A stretch of 64,000 bases of DNA, taken from positions 34,211,501-34,275,500 of the forward strand of contig CP136897.1 of NCBI GenBank assembly GCA_034359265.1, written 5' to 3'. A program made the translations under genes and the position numbers. This document shows positions 24,658 to 32,868 of this stretch, piece by piece. This DNA is from Canna indica (taxonomy: Eukaryota; Streptophyta; Magnoliopsida; Zingiberales; Cannaceae). How positions within the stretch are numbered: the first letter of the stretch is position 1; each line of letters starts with the position of its first letter. The notes below the pieces were generated by a model. That model was not told where the DNA came from. It worked only from the letters and a program-made list of their open reading frames with translations, and ran no database searches.

Positions 24658-25024
24658 TTTTTTTTACTACCTATTTGATTGCACGACGAGATCATTTTTT
24701 TTACCAATCTTTCTAACCAAACGTTAAGGACGGACGACGTCGTCGACATAAAATTTGGCTGTCGATCGCCCGCGCGGGGCCCGCCGCAACCTCTACGGCC
24801 GGCTCGATCGACCAACCGATCCGAAAAATTAAAATTTGTAAATAAATAAGAAAAATAACATTTCAATTATTATTTTTCGTTTAAAACGGGCGTAACTCCG
24901 TGCATTATTGTCCGATTTCAGTTTTTCACGTGGCGCTAAAAGGCGCGCGAAGAGACGAAGAAAATGACTCCGAGCTATCCCTCGGACGCTCACCCTTATT
25001 AGCCGACGATCAGAAGTGCGTGAC

Positions 25025-25101
25025 GGGTGCGATCATACCAGCACTAACGCACCCGATCCCATCAGAACTTCGAAGTTAAGCGTGCTTGGGCGAGAGTAGT
25101 A
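25025..25101 (+). pseudogene. 5S: 5S rRNA 5' part, interrupted by viral insert
   Basis: Normal from GGGTGCG through box A and GGGCGAGAGTAGTA, then switches at 25101/25102 to viral sequence. The missing CTAGGATGGGT belongs to box C. The matching 3' part begins at 38899. Confidence 0.95.
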
Positions 25102-25196
25102 TTATCCCCAATGTAGCCTTGATCCCTTAATCTCTGTAACAAGGGTTTGAACCTTCTATGGAATCTCTCTGATTCTTTGGCTTCGTAGTGACTTGT
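25102..25196 (-). pseudogene. Badnavirus ORF3 fragment: protease-RT linker
   Basis: Same sequence as 25854-25948, 30655-30749 and 36354-36448. It encodes part of the stretch between protease and RT, read on the minus strand. It joins the broken 5S gene on its left, where TTAT of the virus follows GTA of the gene. Confidence 0.85.
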
Positions 25197-25484
25197 CTTT
25201 ATCATCAATTTTGATCGGATGAGTAAATACGCCCAGCTCTCATTTCAGTTCCTAGAAACCCACAGTCTAGTAGCATCAGAACAAGAACAGATGGCTCTCT
25301 GGCCATACAATTTGCAGATTATGTCGCACAACCATCCTCAACCTCTACCGACAAAAATGAGGATTTAGAAGATGAATTCGCAGGAGTGCTCATAGTAGAT
25401 GATCCTGACTGGGAGATCTACCAAATGGATGAAGACTGGAGCAGCGAATATGACGAATCCGAGTTGCTAGCAGAACAGCAATTC
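25197..25484 (+). pseudogene. Badnavirus ORF3 fragment: movement protein C-terminus and acidic linker
   Basis: Encodes the end of the 30K-type movement protein (a segment like GSLAIQFADYV, near 25290-25320), then an acidic stretch with DDPDW and DEDWSSEYD. The first 50 bases read in a different frame (INFDRMSKYAQLSF) from the rest, suggesting a one-base frameshift or a hidden join near 25250. The second half is repeated in inverse orientation at about 38345-38513. Confidence 0.75.
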
Positions 25485-25588
25485 TACTAAAATTGCTCCT
25501 GTGTTAGATTGAGCAGAGGGTAATGTGTACCTTTCACTGTATGCCTTGGAGTATCCTCCCCGTAGGTTGCTTATCTTTGAGTTCATGA
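25485..25588 (-). pseudogene. Unplaced, probably viral ORF3 fragment
   Basis: Single-copy in the window. The minus strand has one open frame across the whole 104 bp (with ISNLRGGYSKAYSERY), which suggests polyprotein coding sequence, possibly from the otherwise missing movement-protein centre. I do not recognise a motif. Confidence 0.45.
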
Positions 25589-25648
25589 GCCGATGACCCA
25601 CAGAACATCACCTCCCAAGTCAGAAGAATGGTTCTACTGGAGGATCCT
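25589..25648 (+). pseudogene. Badnavirus ORF3 sliver: capsid N-terminal region
   Basis: 60 bp identical to 34593-34652 (with DDPQNITSQVRR). Flanked on both sides by inverted pieces; ends at GGATCCT where the 34-kb copy continues. Confidence 0.8.
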
Positions 25649-26160
25649 GAATTCACGATCATTGCCATTGTTCTATGGCGGCTAGAACTTGGCCTTATAA
25701 CTCCTATCTGTAGAAGGCTTTTAATATGCTTGTCATATTGATCCTTCATTGATGGTGTGACATGTTTCAGGGGTCTGTCTTGTATTGAAAGATCAGGATT
25801 TATTACGTCTATCTTGCAAGTGACCTGATTCTTTTCCCAGTGGGCTATTGGGTTATCCCCAATGTAGCCTTGATCCCTTAATCTCTGTAACAAGGGTTTG
25901 AACCTTCTATGGAATCTCTCTGATTCTTTGGCTTCGTAGTGACTTGTGGTGGTACTGAGTATGTCTATACACTCGTCTTCTGTCAGCTCAAATTCTTCTA
26001 ACGCTGCTTTTGCTGATAACTCTGCATCAGCCCTGGTAGATATTGTAGTGAGCTTCTTATAGAATGTTATTGTCTGATCCTCTATTCTAAGTCCTCCCTT
26101 CTTTGCTCGGATGAAGTTACATCCGATCAACATCTGAATTCCGTCCTTTTTACTCATAGG
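25649..26160 (-). pseudogene. Badnavirus ORF3 fragment: protease C-terminus to RT N-terminus
   Basis: On the minus strand runs from the post-catalytic part of the protease (DGIQMLIGCNFIRA) through the linker to the start of RT (IGVIRPSSSRHRT, about 25670-25710). The protease DTGA is not included. A join at about 26160 fuses it in frame behind the polyprotein tail, forming an artificial open frame at 25534-26838. Confidence 0.85.
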
Positions 26161-26920
26161 GGGCCATATCATTTCATCATAACTTTGTCTTCCTAATGCT
26201 TTAAAGAATTCGTCAGTTTCTTCAAGCATTTTTCTTATGGCTTTCTGGTATTCGCCCCTTTGTTGTCCGACTTCCCTCCCTTTACTTCCTGATGATTCAG
26301 GAGTTTCTTGAATAGATACGCTCCTTTCGAACGTTTCTTGAATCTTCTTCAGCTGTGATTCTATTAGCTCTTCCTCTTCCTTTTCTTGCATATAGTCATC
26401 TAGGAAATCATCCCAGAATGGTAAGTTTGCTTCTCTTAGAGGTGAACCATAATAGAAACTGTCTTCAGGATAATAATTGTAGTATTCTGGTCTCATCATA
26501 TTTTCCATCAGAACACTCACGGCTTCCTCATTATCATCATTTATTTCTTCTGTCTCCTCATCCCAGGCGTATAATGCATTTGCTCCTTCTTGCCTGTGTA
26601 TGAGATCACTTATAGCTAAGATCGTTTTACTCAACTCCTCAGTTATGGATTTTGGTGCAGTCTGAGTTTCTTCGATGGCCTCTTCTAGGTGTTGGATATG
26701 GCCCGCTATATGTGATGGGATTTCTTCTACCACTGCCAGCTTTGTGGTTAATCTTGATAGAGCATCTGCTAAAACGTTAAGTTTTCCTTCAATATGCTCA
26801 AAATTGATGATAATTCCCGTGCCAGTAATGTAATCCACGAAGTTTATCCATCTAACCCTTGATGGTTTGTTTTGGTTACACTTGTTGTGGAAGCTAATTA
26901 TTGCCTGTCTTGGCTCTCCA
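26161..26920 (-). pseudogene. Badnavirus ORF3 fragment: RNase H end and C-terminal tail
   Basis: On the minus strand begins with the RNase H C-terminal part (RWINFVDYITG, then EHIEGKLNVLADALSRL, whose Asp in LADALSR fits the last catalytic position of caulimovirid RNase H). It continues into an acidic, Glu-rich tail of about 200 residues of unknown role. It is cut at DEMIW, 26 residues before the tail's natural end, which is preserved at 28711-29112. The frame is open upstream of the first Met to about 26920. Confidence 0.85.
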
Positions 26921-27015
26921 GATCGTCTATACTCTTTCAGATCGTGTAGGTATACTTGGAAGCTAACAATAGACTCTTTCAGATCGTTAGCTTAATCGTG
27001 TAGGTAAAGCCCTAC
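26921..27015. other. Junction filler
   Basis: Contains CTTGGAAGCTAACAATAGAC and two copies of ATCGT(GTAGGTA), repeated with small changes at 29617-29672. Not assignable to a viral gene; looks like templated filler at a repair junction. Confidence 0.6.
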
Positions 27016-27638
27016 TGTGTCATATGGAAGATCCATTTGCTCAAGAAAAAGGGTGTGAGCTGTGCCAGATTCTCCTTCGGAGAATGAACAGATAGCATCG
27101 CTATCCGGCTCATTCAGATCAACTGATAGCACGTCCCAATCGTCTGGGAGCTCAAGATTGTCAACTATCGCTGCTCTAGCGATGTTTCCCAGCTTCTTCT
27201 TGCATTCTCTAGCATAGTGGCCTTCTTCGCCACAAATGAAGCATTTACACTTCTTCATTCTCTCCGAATATTTTCTTCTAAAGACTCTTACATGCGACTC
27301 ATGAGGCTTTCCCTTGTAGTTTTTAGCCTTCCTTAGGCTATATTTCTTGGTTTTCGAGTAGTAGCCTGGAATTGGAACTTTGCTACATATTGAGAGGTCT
27401 TTCAGGCTTCGTTGGAAAGCTGCCCTCTTGCACTGGTCTTCTATGTACTGACAGATGAAGTGGATTCTGGGTACTACACCTATTGTGTTACCCGGGTGTT
27501 TGAGCTTGAAGGCGTTCTCTAATTCCTTCCCAATTACTGGAGGTAGTTTTCTGAAGATCTTTTCTGATAATTCAGGGGAGATATACATCCTCCCTGATTT
27601 CGAGGCAAGTGCCTTGTAGTCGTTGAGAAATTCAAAAA
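27016..27638 (-). pseudogene. Badnavirus ORF3 fragment: capsid with CCHC-type finger
   Basis: Reads FEFLNDYKALASKSG, then the basic capsid region, then the nucleic-acid-binding finger CKCFICGEEGHYAREC at 27202-27249 (CXCX2CX4HX4C), and on to the acidic LPDDWDVLSVDLNEPDSD segment. In badnaviruses this finger binds the packaged nucleic acid. The fragment is cut in the capsid core at 27638 and after DLPYDT at 27016. Confidence 0.9.
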
Positions 27639-27823
27639 GAATTATGATTAACGGAGTCAACTCCCAACAAATAGCAAGCAACAAATTGAAAGGAGGCTAC
27701 ATGGTTATTGAAGAGAATAAGTTCCCTATCCCCTTCACTTACTCATTCCCTATGAGTAAAAAGGACGGAATTCAGATGTTGATCGGATGTAACTTCATCC
27801 GAGCAATGAAGGGAAGACTTAGA
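27639..27823 (+). pseudogene. Badnavirus ORF3 fragment: protease C-terminal half
   Basis: Encodes MINGVNSQQIASNKLKGGYM and on to DGIQMLIGCNFIRAMKG. The catalytic DTGA lies just upstream in the intact order and is absent. The 3' end of this fragment carries the telomere tract. Confidence 0.85.
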
Positions 27824-27918
27824 GGTTTAGGGTTTAGGGTTTAGGGTTTAGGGTTTAGGGTTTAGGGTTTAGGGTTTAGGGTTTTAGGGTTTAGGGTTTT
27901 AGGGTTTTAGGGTTTTAG
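27824..27918 (+). repeat. Interstitial telomeric repeat, (TTTAGGG)n
   Basis: About 95 bp: first some eight or nine TTTAGGG units, then a mix with TTTTAGGG units toward the right end. TTTAGGG is the telomere repeat of most flowering plants. The G-rich strand runs 5' to 3' away from the viral fragment on the left, the direction in which telomerase would extend that broken end. Confidence 0.95.
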
Positions 27919-28146
27919 GCAGGATAGGAATCTTCCAGAGGAAGCAAAATAATTGAGTGCGGGTGCGCTTGGGGCCCCATCGTCCACTCATATTATTTGC
28001 TTTTCTTAAAGATATTCCCTTCGTACATAATACAGTGACACGATAATACTTTACAGCACGCTTAGGCTACTTTACAGCACACTTGGATTCGTTCTTATCT
28101 TTCTTTACAGCACCTTTGGATTCGTTCTTATCCATGATTGACAGCA
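27919..28146 (-). promoter_or_regulatory. Badnavirus intergenic promoter region, copy lacking the TATA box
   Basis: Inverse of 30126-30360, including the three GCTGTAAAG repeats. It stops exactly before TATATAAG, where the telomere tract begins, so this copy has the upstream region only. Confidence 0.85.
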
Positions 28147-28655
28147 TGTGGGGACGCCCGGAATTAATACCATCATCAAGAGGGTTGGAAATAGCAAGAT
28201 TTTCTCGAAATTTGACCTAAAATCGGGTTTCCACCAGGTTGCAATGGACCCGGAATCTATACCCTGGACAGCATTCATTGTTCCAAGCGGGCTATTTGAA
28301 TGGCTAGTAATGTCGTTCGGTCTCAAGAACGCCCCAGCAATATTCCAACGAAAGATGGACCAATGTTTCAAAGGTACTGAAAAATTCATTGCTGTTTACA
28401 TCGATGACATACTAGTGTTTTCAAATACAGAAGAAGAGCATGCTGAGCATCTCAAGAAGATGCTAGAAATTTGTGAGAAATGGGGCCTCGTTCTCTCGCC
28501 TACAAAGATGAAGATAGCAGTAGACGAGATCGAATTTCTGGGAGCAATCATCGGAAGAAATAAGATAAGGCTCCAACCCCATATTATCAAAAAGATTGCC
28601 TCATTTGATTTGGAGAAACTAATGAACAAGACAGGTCTGAGAGCCTGGCTGGGAA
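28147..28655 (+). pseudogene. Badnavirus ORF3 fragment: reverse transcriptase
   Basis: RT palm region: KFDLKSGFHQVAM with catalytic Asp, FGLKNAPAIFQRKMD, then the YIDD catalytic box at 28397-28408, and the thumb start KNKIRLQPH-like segment to RAWLG. The polymerase copies the RNA pregenome in the intact virus. Both ends are cut (start at GTPGINTI, end after RAWLG), so it is not functional alone. Confidence 0.92.
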
Positions 28656-28710
28656 GAGAGGTCTTGTTATGTTACCAGGGGGGTATGGCGCGCCAGGTAG
28701 GGGCAAGTAT
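28656..28710. other. Non-viral-looking filler with a PBS-like motif
   Basis: 55 bp found nowhere else in the window. It contains TGGCGCGCCAGGTAGGGGC, which begins with TGG and resembles the tRNA primer-binding site of some plant LTR retrotransposons. It may be captured host DNA; the resemblance is from memory of the general form and uncertain. Confidence 0.35.
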
Positions 28711-29112
28711 ATCTACAATTATTATCCTGAAGACAGTTTCTATTATGGTTCACCTCTAAGAGAAGCAAACTTACCATTCTGGGATGATTTCCTAGATGAC
28801 TATATGCAAGAAAAGGAAGAGGAAGAGCTAATAGAATCACAGCTGAAGAAGATTCAAGAAACGTTCGAAAGGAGCGTATCTATTCAAGAAACTCCTGAAT
28901 CATCAGGAAGTAAAGGGAGGGAAGTCGGACAACAAAGGGGCGAATACCAGAAAGCCATAAGAAAAATGCTTGAAGAAACTGACGAATTCTTTAAAGCGTT
29001 AGGAAGACAAAGTTATGATGAAATGATATGGCAACCCGATGAACTCCTTGAAGAATTAAAACAACAAGAATCTCATGAGAAGGGCAAAGGCCCAGCAGAA
29101 GATGATGACTGA
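28711..29112 (+). pseudogene. Badnavirus ORF3 fragment: C-terminal tail with natural stop
   Basis: The Glu-rich tail (YNYYPEDSFYYGSP ... QSYDEMIWQPDELLEELKQQ) with the end of ORF3, a TGA at 29110-29112 after an acidic EDDD. Overlaps the content of the minus-strand copy at 26161-26920. The N-terminal part is missing. Confidence 0.85.
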
Positions 29113-29178
29113 AACCAAAGGGGAAGCGGATGACCCCTCACTAACGTCCGCCTAAATAATTATTTTTACTTATTTGAT
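29113..29178 (+). other. Viral non-coding segment after ORF3 stop
   Basis: Contains GGGGAAGCGGATGACCCCTC and an A/T-rich stretch, repeated at 36630-36695. There it continues through TTTCTCTTTTGCAG to the ORF1 start. Two copies share it, so it is genuine viral sequence, but its exact place in the intergenic region is uncertain. Confidence 0.6.
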
Positions 29179-29391
29179 GATTTTAACCTCTGTAGCTAGT
29201 TCGTCCAATTGTTCCTTAATTTTGCAAGTGAGTTGAATTAAGGTGTTTAGCTGCTTAAAAATAATTTCAGATTGTTTGCTAGTAATTGAGGCCGGTTTAA
29301 TGAAGCCTTCAGCTGGAGAGCCAAGAGCTTCTGTGGCTTTAAGAGCTTCCTGATAAACGGAACTTGCCGCTGTCAGGTTCCAATCGCTCAT
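29179..29391 (-). pseudogene. Badnavirus ORF2, N-terminal half
   Basis: Begins with the ORF2 start (MSDWNLTAASSVYQEAL) and runs about 71 codons to KEQLDELATEVK, where it is cut by the inverted piece on its left. ORF2 in badnaviruses is a small virion-associated, nucleic-acid-binding protein. Confidence 0.85.
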
Positions 29392-29675
29392 AAAGATAAG
29401 AAATCTAAATACTAGATATACTTGGCGGGCTTAATCTGCCGGGATTGCGAACGTATGGGAAATCTTCTCCTTCAGCGGGTACTGTTATCCCCTTTATCGT
29501 CTATCCTAGTAGATTTAGGCCTTAAAGTATCTCGAGTATAGAGATTAAATATCAATAGAACTTAGGTTAATCGATATAATAATATCAATAAAATCTTCTT
29601 GCATCAGTAGGGCTTAATCGTGTAGATATACTTGGAAGCTAACAATAGACTCTTTCAGATCGTGTAGGTAATGCT
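29392..29675 (-). other. ORF2 upstream sequence and filler
   Basis: 29392-29480 is the natural sequence before ORF2 (also at 38521-38605). 29480-29600 is A/T-rich; parts recur inverted at 32578-32600. 29617-29672 is the filler motif seen at 26941-26995. No coding sequence is recognised. Confidence 0.6.
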
Positions 29676-30083
29676 CTGTCTTGCACTGTTGATCATTCGG
29701 TGACATTGTTGCAGATTGCTGATATGCCTTGTAATGACTTCAATTGTGTCTGTTTCCCATTTGTAAATTGAGTCATTCTGTTCAATCCTTGCTTTCTGAA
29801 GAAAACTCATGGCTAGGAGTTTTTCTAACTCCGAAATTGTCACTAAAATTTGGTCTAAGTGCAATTTTTGTATTTTCTCAGCCCATTTTGTTTCTTGTTC
29901 ATTCGTTCTGGGCTTCTTGTATAGAACCTTACCAGTCAGGCGTTCTAACTCCTTCATTCCCACGTTTGCTTCTGTGACTCCTCCAAGCACGGCCCAATGC
30001 TGGGCACTGGAAATACTCTTCTTGGTCGCCCAAAGAGTTTGGCGACTTGTGATGGCCTGGTGTTGTAGCTTATCGAATATCAT
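29676..30083 (-). pseudogene. Badnavirus ORF1 (3'-truncated)
   Basis: Starts MIFDKLQHQAITSRQTLWAT and runs about 136 codons; the last few residues and stop come from filler. Badnavirus ORF1 encodes a small virion-associated protein of poorly known function. No membrane segment or catalytic motif is visible; the middle is rich in charged, helix-forming residues. The copy at 36712 lacks a further 20 or so C-terminal residues. Confidence 0.8.
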
Positions 30084-30128
30084 CTTCTACAAAAGCTAAA
30101 GATCGGAGAGTCTTCAGCCAGAAAACCA
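30084..30128 (+). pseudogene. ORF2 sliver
   Basis: About 41 bp of ORF2 (LKIGESSARKP) in + orientation between an inverted ORF1 and the promoter; joined to the promoter over CCACA. Confidence 0.75.
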
Positions 30129-30534
30129 CATGCTGTCAATCATGGATAAGAACGAATCCAAAGGTGCTGTAAAGAAAGATAAGAACGAATCCAAGTGTGC
30201 TGTAAAGTAGCCTAAGCGTGCTGTAAAGTATTATCGTGTCACTGTATTATGTATGAAGGGAATATCTTTAAGAAAAGCAAATAGTATGAGTGGACGATGG
30301 GGCCCCAAGCGCACCCGCACTCAATTATTTTGCTTCCTCTGGAAGATTCCTATCCTGCCTATATAAGGCAACTTAGACAGAGTTGTAGAGACAGACTGGC
30401 ATAACCAGACAGTTCCTACTTCTCTCAAGAGTGTTCTAGCTTTCTTATTTCAGAGTGTTTGTAAGCTTTCAAGTTCTAAATAGAAGCTTCCAGTTCATAT
30501 TATTCAAAGTCTTGCATAATCCTGCGCCGTGAAC
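30129..30534 (+). promoter_or_regulatory. Badnavirus intergenic promoter with TATA box and leader start
   Basis: Three GCTGTAAAG copies within a partly repeated AAGAACGAATCCAAG...GCTGTAAAG arrangement (30140-30230), a GGGGCCCC palindrome near 30300, and TATATAAG at 30360-30367. About 170 bp of likely transcribed leader follow. In the intact virus this drives the more-than-genome-length RNA. Here it reads into minus-strand ORF3 pieces. I could not find a clear tRNA-Met primer-binding site. Confidence 0.75.
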
Positions 30535-32064
30535 ATATTGATCCTTCATTGATGGCGTGACATGTTTCAGGGGTCTGTCTTGTATTGAAAGATCAGGATT
30601 TATTACGTCTATCTTGCAAGTGACCTGATTCTTTTCCCAGTGGGCTATTGGGTTATCCCCAATGTAGCCTTGATCCCTTAATCTCTGTAACAAGGGTTTG
30701 AACCTTCTATGGAATCTCTCTGATTCTTTGGCTTCGTAGTGACTTGTGGTGGTACTGAGTATGTCTATACACTCGTCTTCTGTCAGCTCAAATTCTTCTA
30801 ACGCTGCTTTTGCTGATAACTCTGCATCAGCCCTGGTAGATATTGTAGTGAGCTTCTTATAGAATGTTATTGTCTGATCCTCTATTCTAAGTCCTCCCTT
30901 CATTGCTCGGATGAAGTTACATCCGATCAACATCTGAATTCCGTCCTTTTTACTCATAGGGAATGAGTAAGTGAAGGGGATAGGGAACTTATTCTCTTCA
31001 ATAACCATATTGTACAGCCTGTTTAGGATTCTTTTTCCTTGGGGCTGATCCACTTTGTTTGCAGTAGTGGCATATTCTTGCGGCAGTTGTTGCTCAAAAA
31101 GCTTATGAGCATTAATTCTTTCTTCAGGCTCCTGAATTTTTAGCTTTCTCTGTGCAAACTTCATTACTTCTTCGTCTGGGGGGAGCTCTGTGTTCTCTGT
31201 CATAGGGAATTTTCCTTTTCTTTCCCTAATATCTTCTTGGAGACTTAGGTTGTGAAATTCCTCCTCTAAGTCTTCTATTTGTTGCTCCTCGAGAGTTTTG
31301 AGCTTATCCTTGAGAGTTTCATTTTCTGTCTTCAGTGCCTGATTCTCTTCTTTGACGAACTTGTTTTCCGTCAACAAATAATTTGCATAATCAAGTAATT
31401 CTCTAATCAAGACATCTTTATCTTGATACTGCGGGAAATTCTGCTTGATAGCATCGCTATCCGGCTCATTCAGATCAACTGATAGCACGTCCCAATCGTC
31501 TGGGAGCTCAAGATTGTCAACTATCGCTGCTCTAGCGATGTTTCCCAGCTTCTTCTTGCATTCTCTAGCATAGTGGCCTTCTTCGCCACAAATGAAGCAT
31601 TTACACTTCTTCATTCTCTCCGAATATTTTCTTCTAAAGACTCTTACATGCGACTCATGAGGCTTTCCCTTGTAGTTTTTAGCCTTCCTTAGGCTATATT
31701 TCTTGGTTTTCGAGTAGTAGCCTGGAATTGGAACTTTGCTACATATTGAGAGGTCTGTCAGGCTTCGTTGGAAAGCTGCCCTCTTGCACTGGTCTTCTAT
31801 GTACTGACAGATGAAGTGGATTCTGGGTACTACACCTATTGTGTTACCCGGGTGTTTGAGCTTGAAGGCGTTCTCTAATTCCTTCCCAATTACTGGAGGT
31901 AGTTTTCTGAAGATCTTTTCTGATAATTCAGGGGAGATATATTGTCGGTAGCTTCTGATCTGGTCGTCGATAGTTGGTTGTCTATTGTCGTTGCCGGCTA
32001 TCGACGGTCTCGGTGCTAGTACTTCAGTTCTTGAAGAGGTGGAAGCCCTGTTAGCTGCAGTCAT
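30469..32064 (-). pseudogene. Badnavirus ORF3, condensed by three in-frame deletions
   Basis: An open frame of 531 codons from the natural ORF3 start (MTAANRASTSSRTE, overlapping the ORF2 stop) but missing large parts. Around codon 40 it jumps from the N-terminus into the capsid core, removing the movement protein. After the zinc finger (CKCFICGEEGHYAREC) it jumps from DSDAI to KQNFPQYQ, losing the Cys-rich motif. It then continues through a coiled coil (NQALKTENETLKDKLKTLEEQ). At LYNM/VIEEN it loses the protease core with DTGA. It ends in the protease-RT linker; the last 20 or so codons come from the inverted promoter block. No RT or RNase H. Confidence 0.85.
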
Positions 32065-32465
32065 TGTTTTAGCTTGGCTTTTTCCTGTTCAAAGATTAGT
32101 TTTGGGTCCTTGAACACGTATAGTGTTCCTGGAGGTTTTGGTTGTGGTTTTCTGGCTGAAGACTCTCCGATCTTTAGCTTTTGTAAGTCTCGGGCTAAAG
32201 AGTCTATTGAATCAGAGATTGTCTTTGGGGCTACTGTTTTACTTTCTTTGAGGATTTTAACCTCTGTAGCTAGTTCGTCCAATTGTTCCTTAATTTTGCA
32301 AGTGAGTTGAATTAAGGTGTTTAGCTGCTTAAAAATAATTTCAGATTGTTTGCTAGTAATTGAGGCCGGTTTAATGAAGCCTTCAGCTGGAGAGCCAAGA
32401 GCTTCTATGGCTTTAAGAGCTTCCTGATAAATGGAACTTGCCGCTGTCAGGTTCCAATCGCTCAT
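32061..32465 (-). CDS. Badnavirus ORF2, full length (virion-associated protein)
   Basis: 134 codons from MSDWNLTAASSIY to EQEKAKLKQ, with the stop overlapping the ORF3 start as ATGA, the usual badnavirus arrangement. The N-terminal half is predicted helical (KQSEIIFKQLNTLIQL). The C-terminal half is basic and Pro-rich (ARKPQPKPPG), fitting a nucleic-acid-binding, virion-associated role. It is the only intact ORF2 copy, but it has no adjacent promoter and is probably silent. Confidence 0.8.
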   Translation of the reverse strand: MSDWNLTAASSIYQEALKAIEALGSPAEGFIKPASITSKQSEIIFKQLNTLIQLTCKIKEQLDELATEVKILKESKTVAPKTISDSIDSLARDLQKLKIGESSARKPQPKPPGTLYVFKDPKLIFEQEKAKLKQ

Positions 32466-32742
32466 AAAGATAAGAAATCTAAATACTAGATATACTTGGC
32501 GGGCTTAATCGTGTAGGTTAAGCTTATCGAATATCATCTTCTGTAAGGATGGGATATTTAATCTCATCAATAAAATCTACTAGGATAGACGATAAACCTA
32601 AATCTCTATAATATACTCGAGATATCAATAAGGATGGGATATCATCTTCTGTAAGGATGGCCTTAAAGGATGGGATGGGTACTGATCCTCCAAGGTGGTT
32701 ATAGCTTATCGAATATCATCTTCTGTAAGGATGGCTTGGATA
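32466..32742. other. Patchwork filler
   Basis: 32466-32510 is ORF2 upstream sequence. Beyond it are tiny pieces: three copies of CTTATCGAATATCATCTTCT (inverse of the ORF1 start) followed by GTAAGGATGG, and inverted bits of 29480-29600 such as CTACTAGGATAGACGATAAA. No coding potential. Confidence 0.75.
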
Positions 32743-32819
32743 TTGTGGTTTTCTGGCTGAAGACTCTCCGATCTTTAGCTTTTGTAAGTCTCGGGCTAAA
32801 GAGTCTATTGAATCAGAGA
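32743..32819 (-). pseudogene. ORF2 sliver
   Basis: 77 bp of ORF2 (about SDSIDSLARDLQKLKIGESS) on the minus strand, cut at both sides. Confidence 0.8.
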
Positions 32820-32868
32820 TACCCTCAACGATAACACTTACAAAGATCAGTACAGTTTACCCGGAATT
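32820..32868. other. Unplaced short segment
   Basis: Single-copy, around 50 bp (starting TACCCTCAACG). It could be polyprotein sequence next to the Cys-rich region or filler; I cannot place it. Confidence 0.35.

Larger units (their letters stand above)
1..25101 (+). repeat. Left 5S rDNA tandem array
   Basis: Head-to-tail 5S units, 54 gene copies, mostly 484-486 bp apart. Each spacer of about 367 bp holds, in order: a T-run directly after the gene, a second T-run about 30 bp further on (ATCATTTTTTTT), a GC-rich stretch around GCCCGCGCGGGGCCCGCC, an A/T-rich stretch with TAAATAAATAAG, a conserved block with TTTCACGTGGCGCT, and a pre-gene segment with TTATTA near -29. I see no other gene in the spacers. 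Visible block repeats (see separate entries) indicate unequal exchange within the array. Confidence 0.97.

Noticed and set aside
27824..27918. A true chromosome end
   Set aside because: Viral and 5S sequence continue on both sides; the tract is only about 95 bp and contains variant units.
30440..30534. A tRNA-Met primer-binding site downstream of the viral TATA box
   Set aside because: I found no clear TGGTATCAGAGC-like sequence in the retained leader; it may lie in a part that was not captured.
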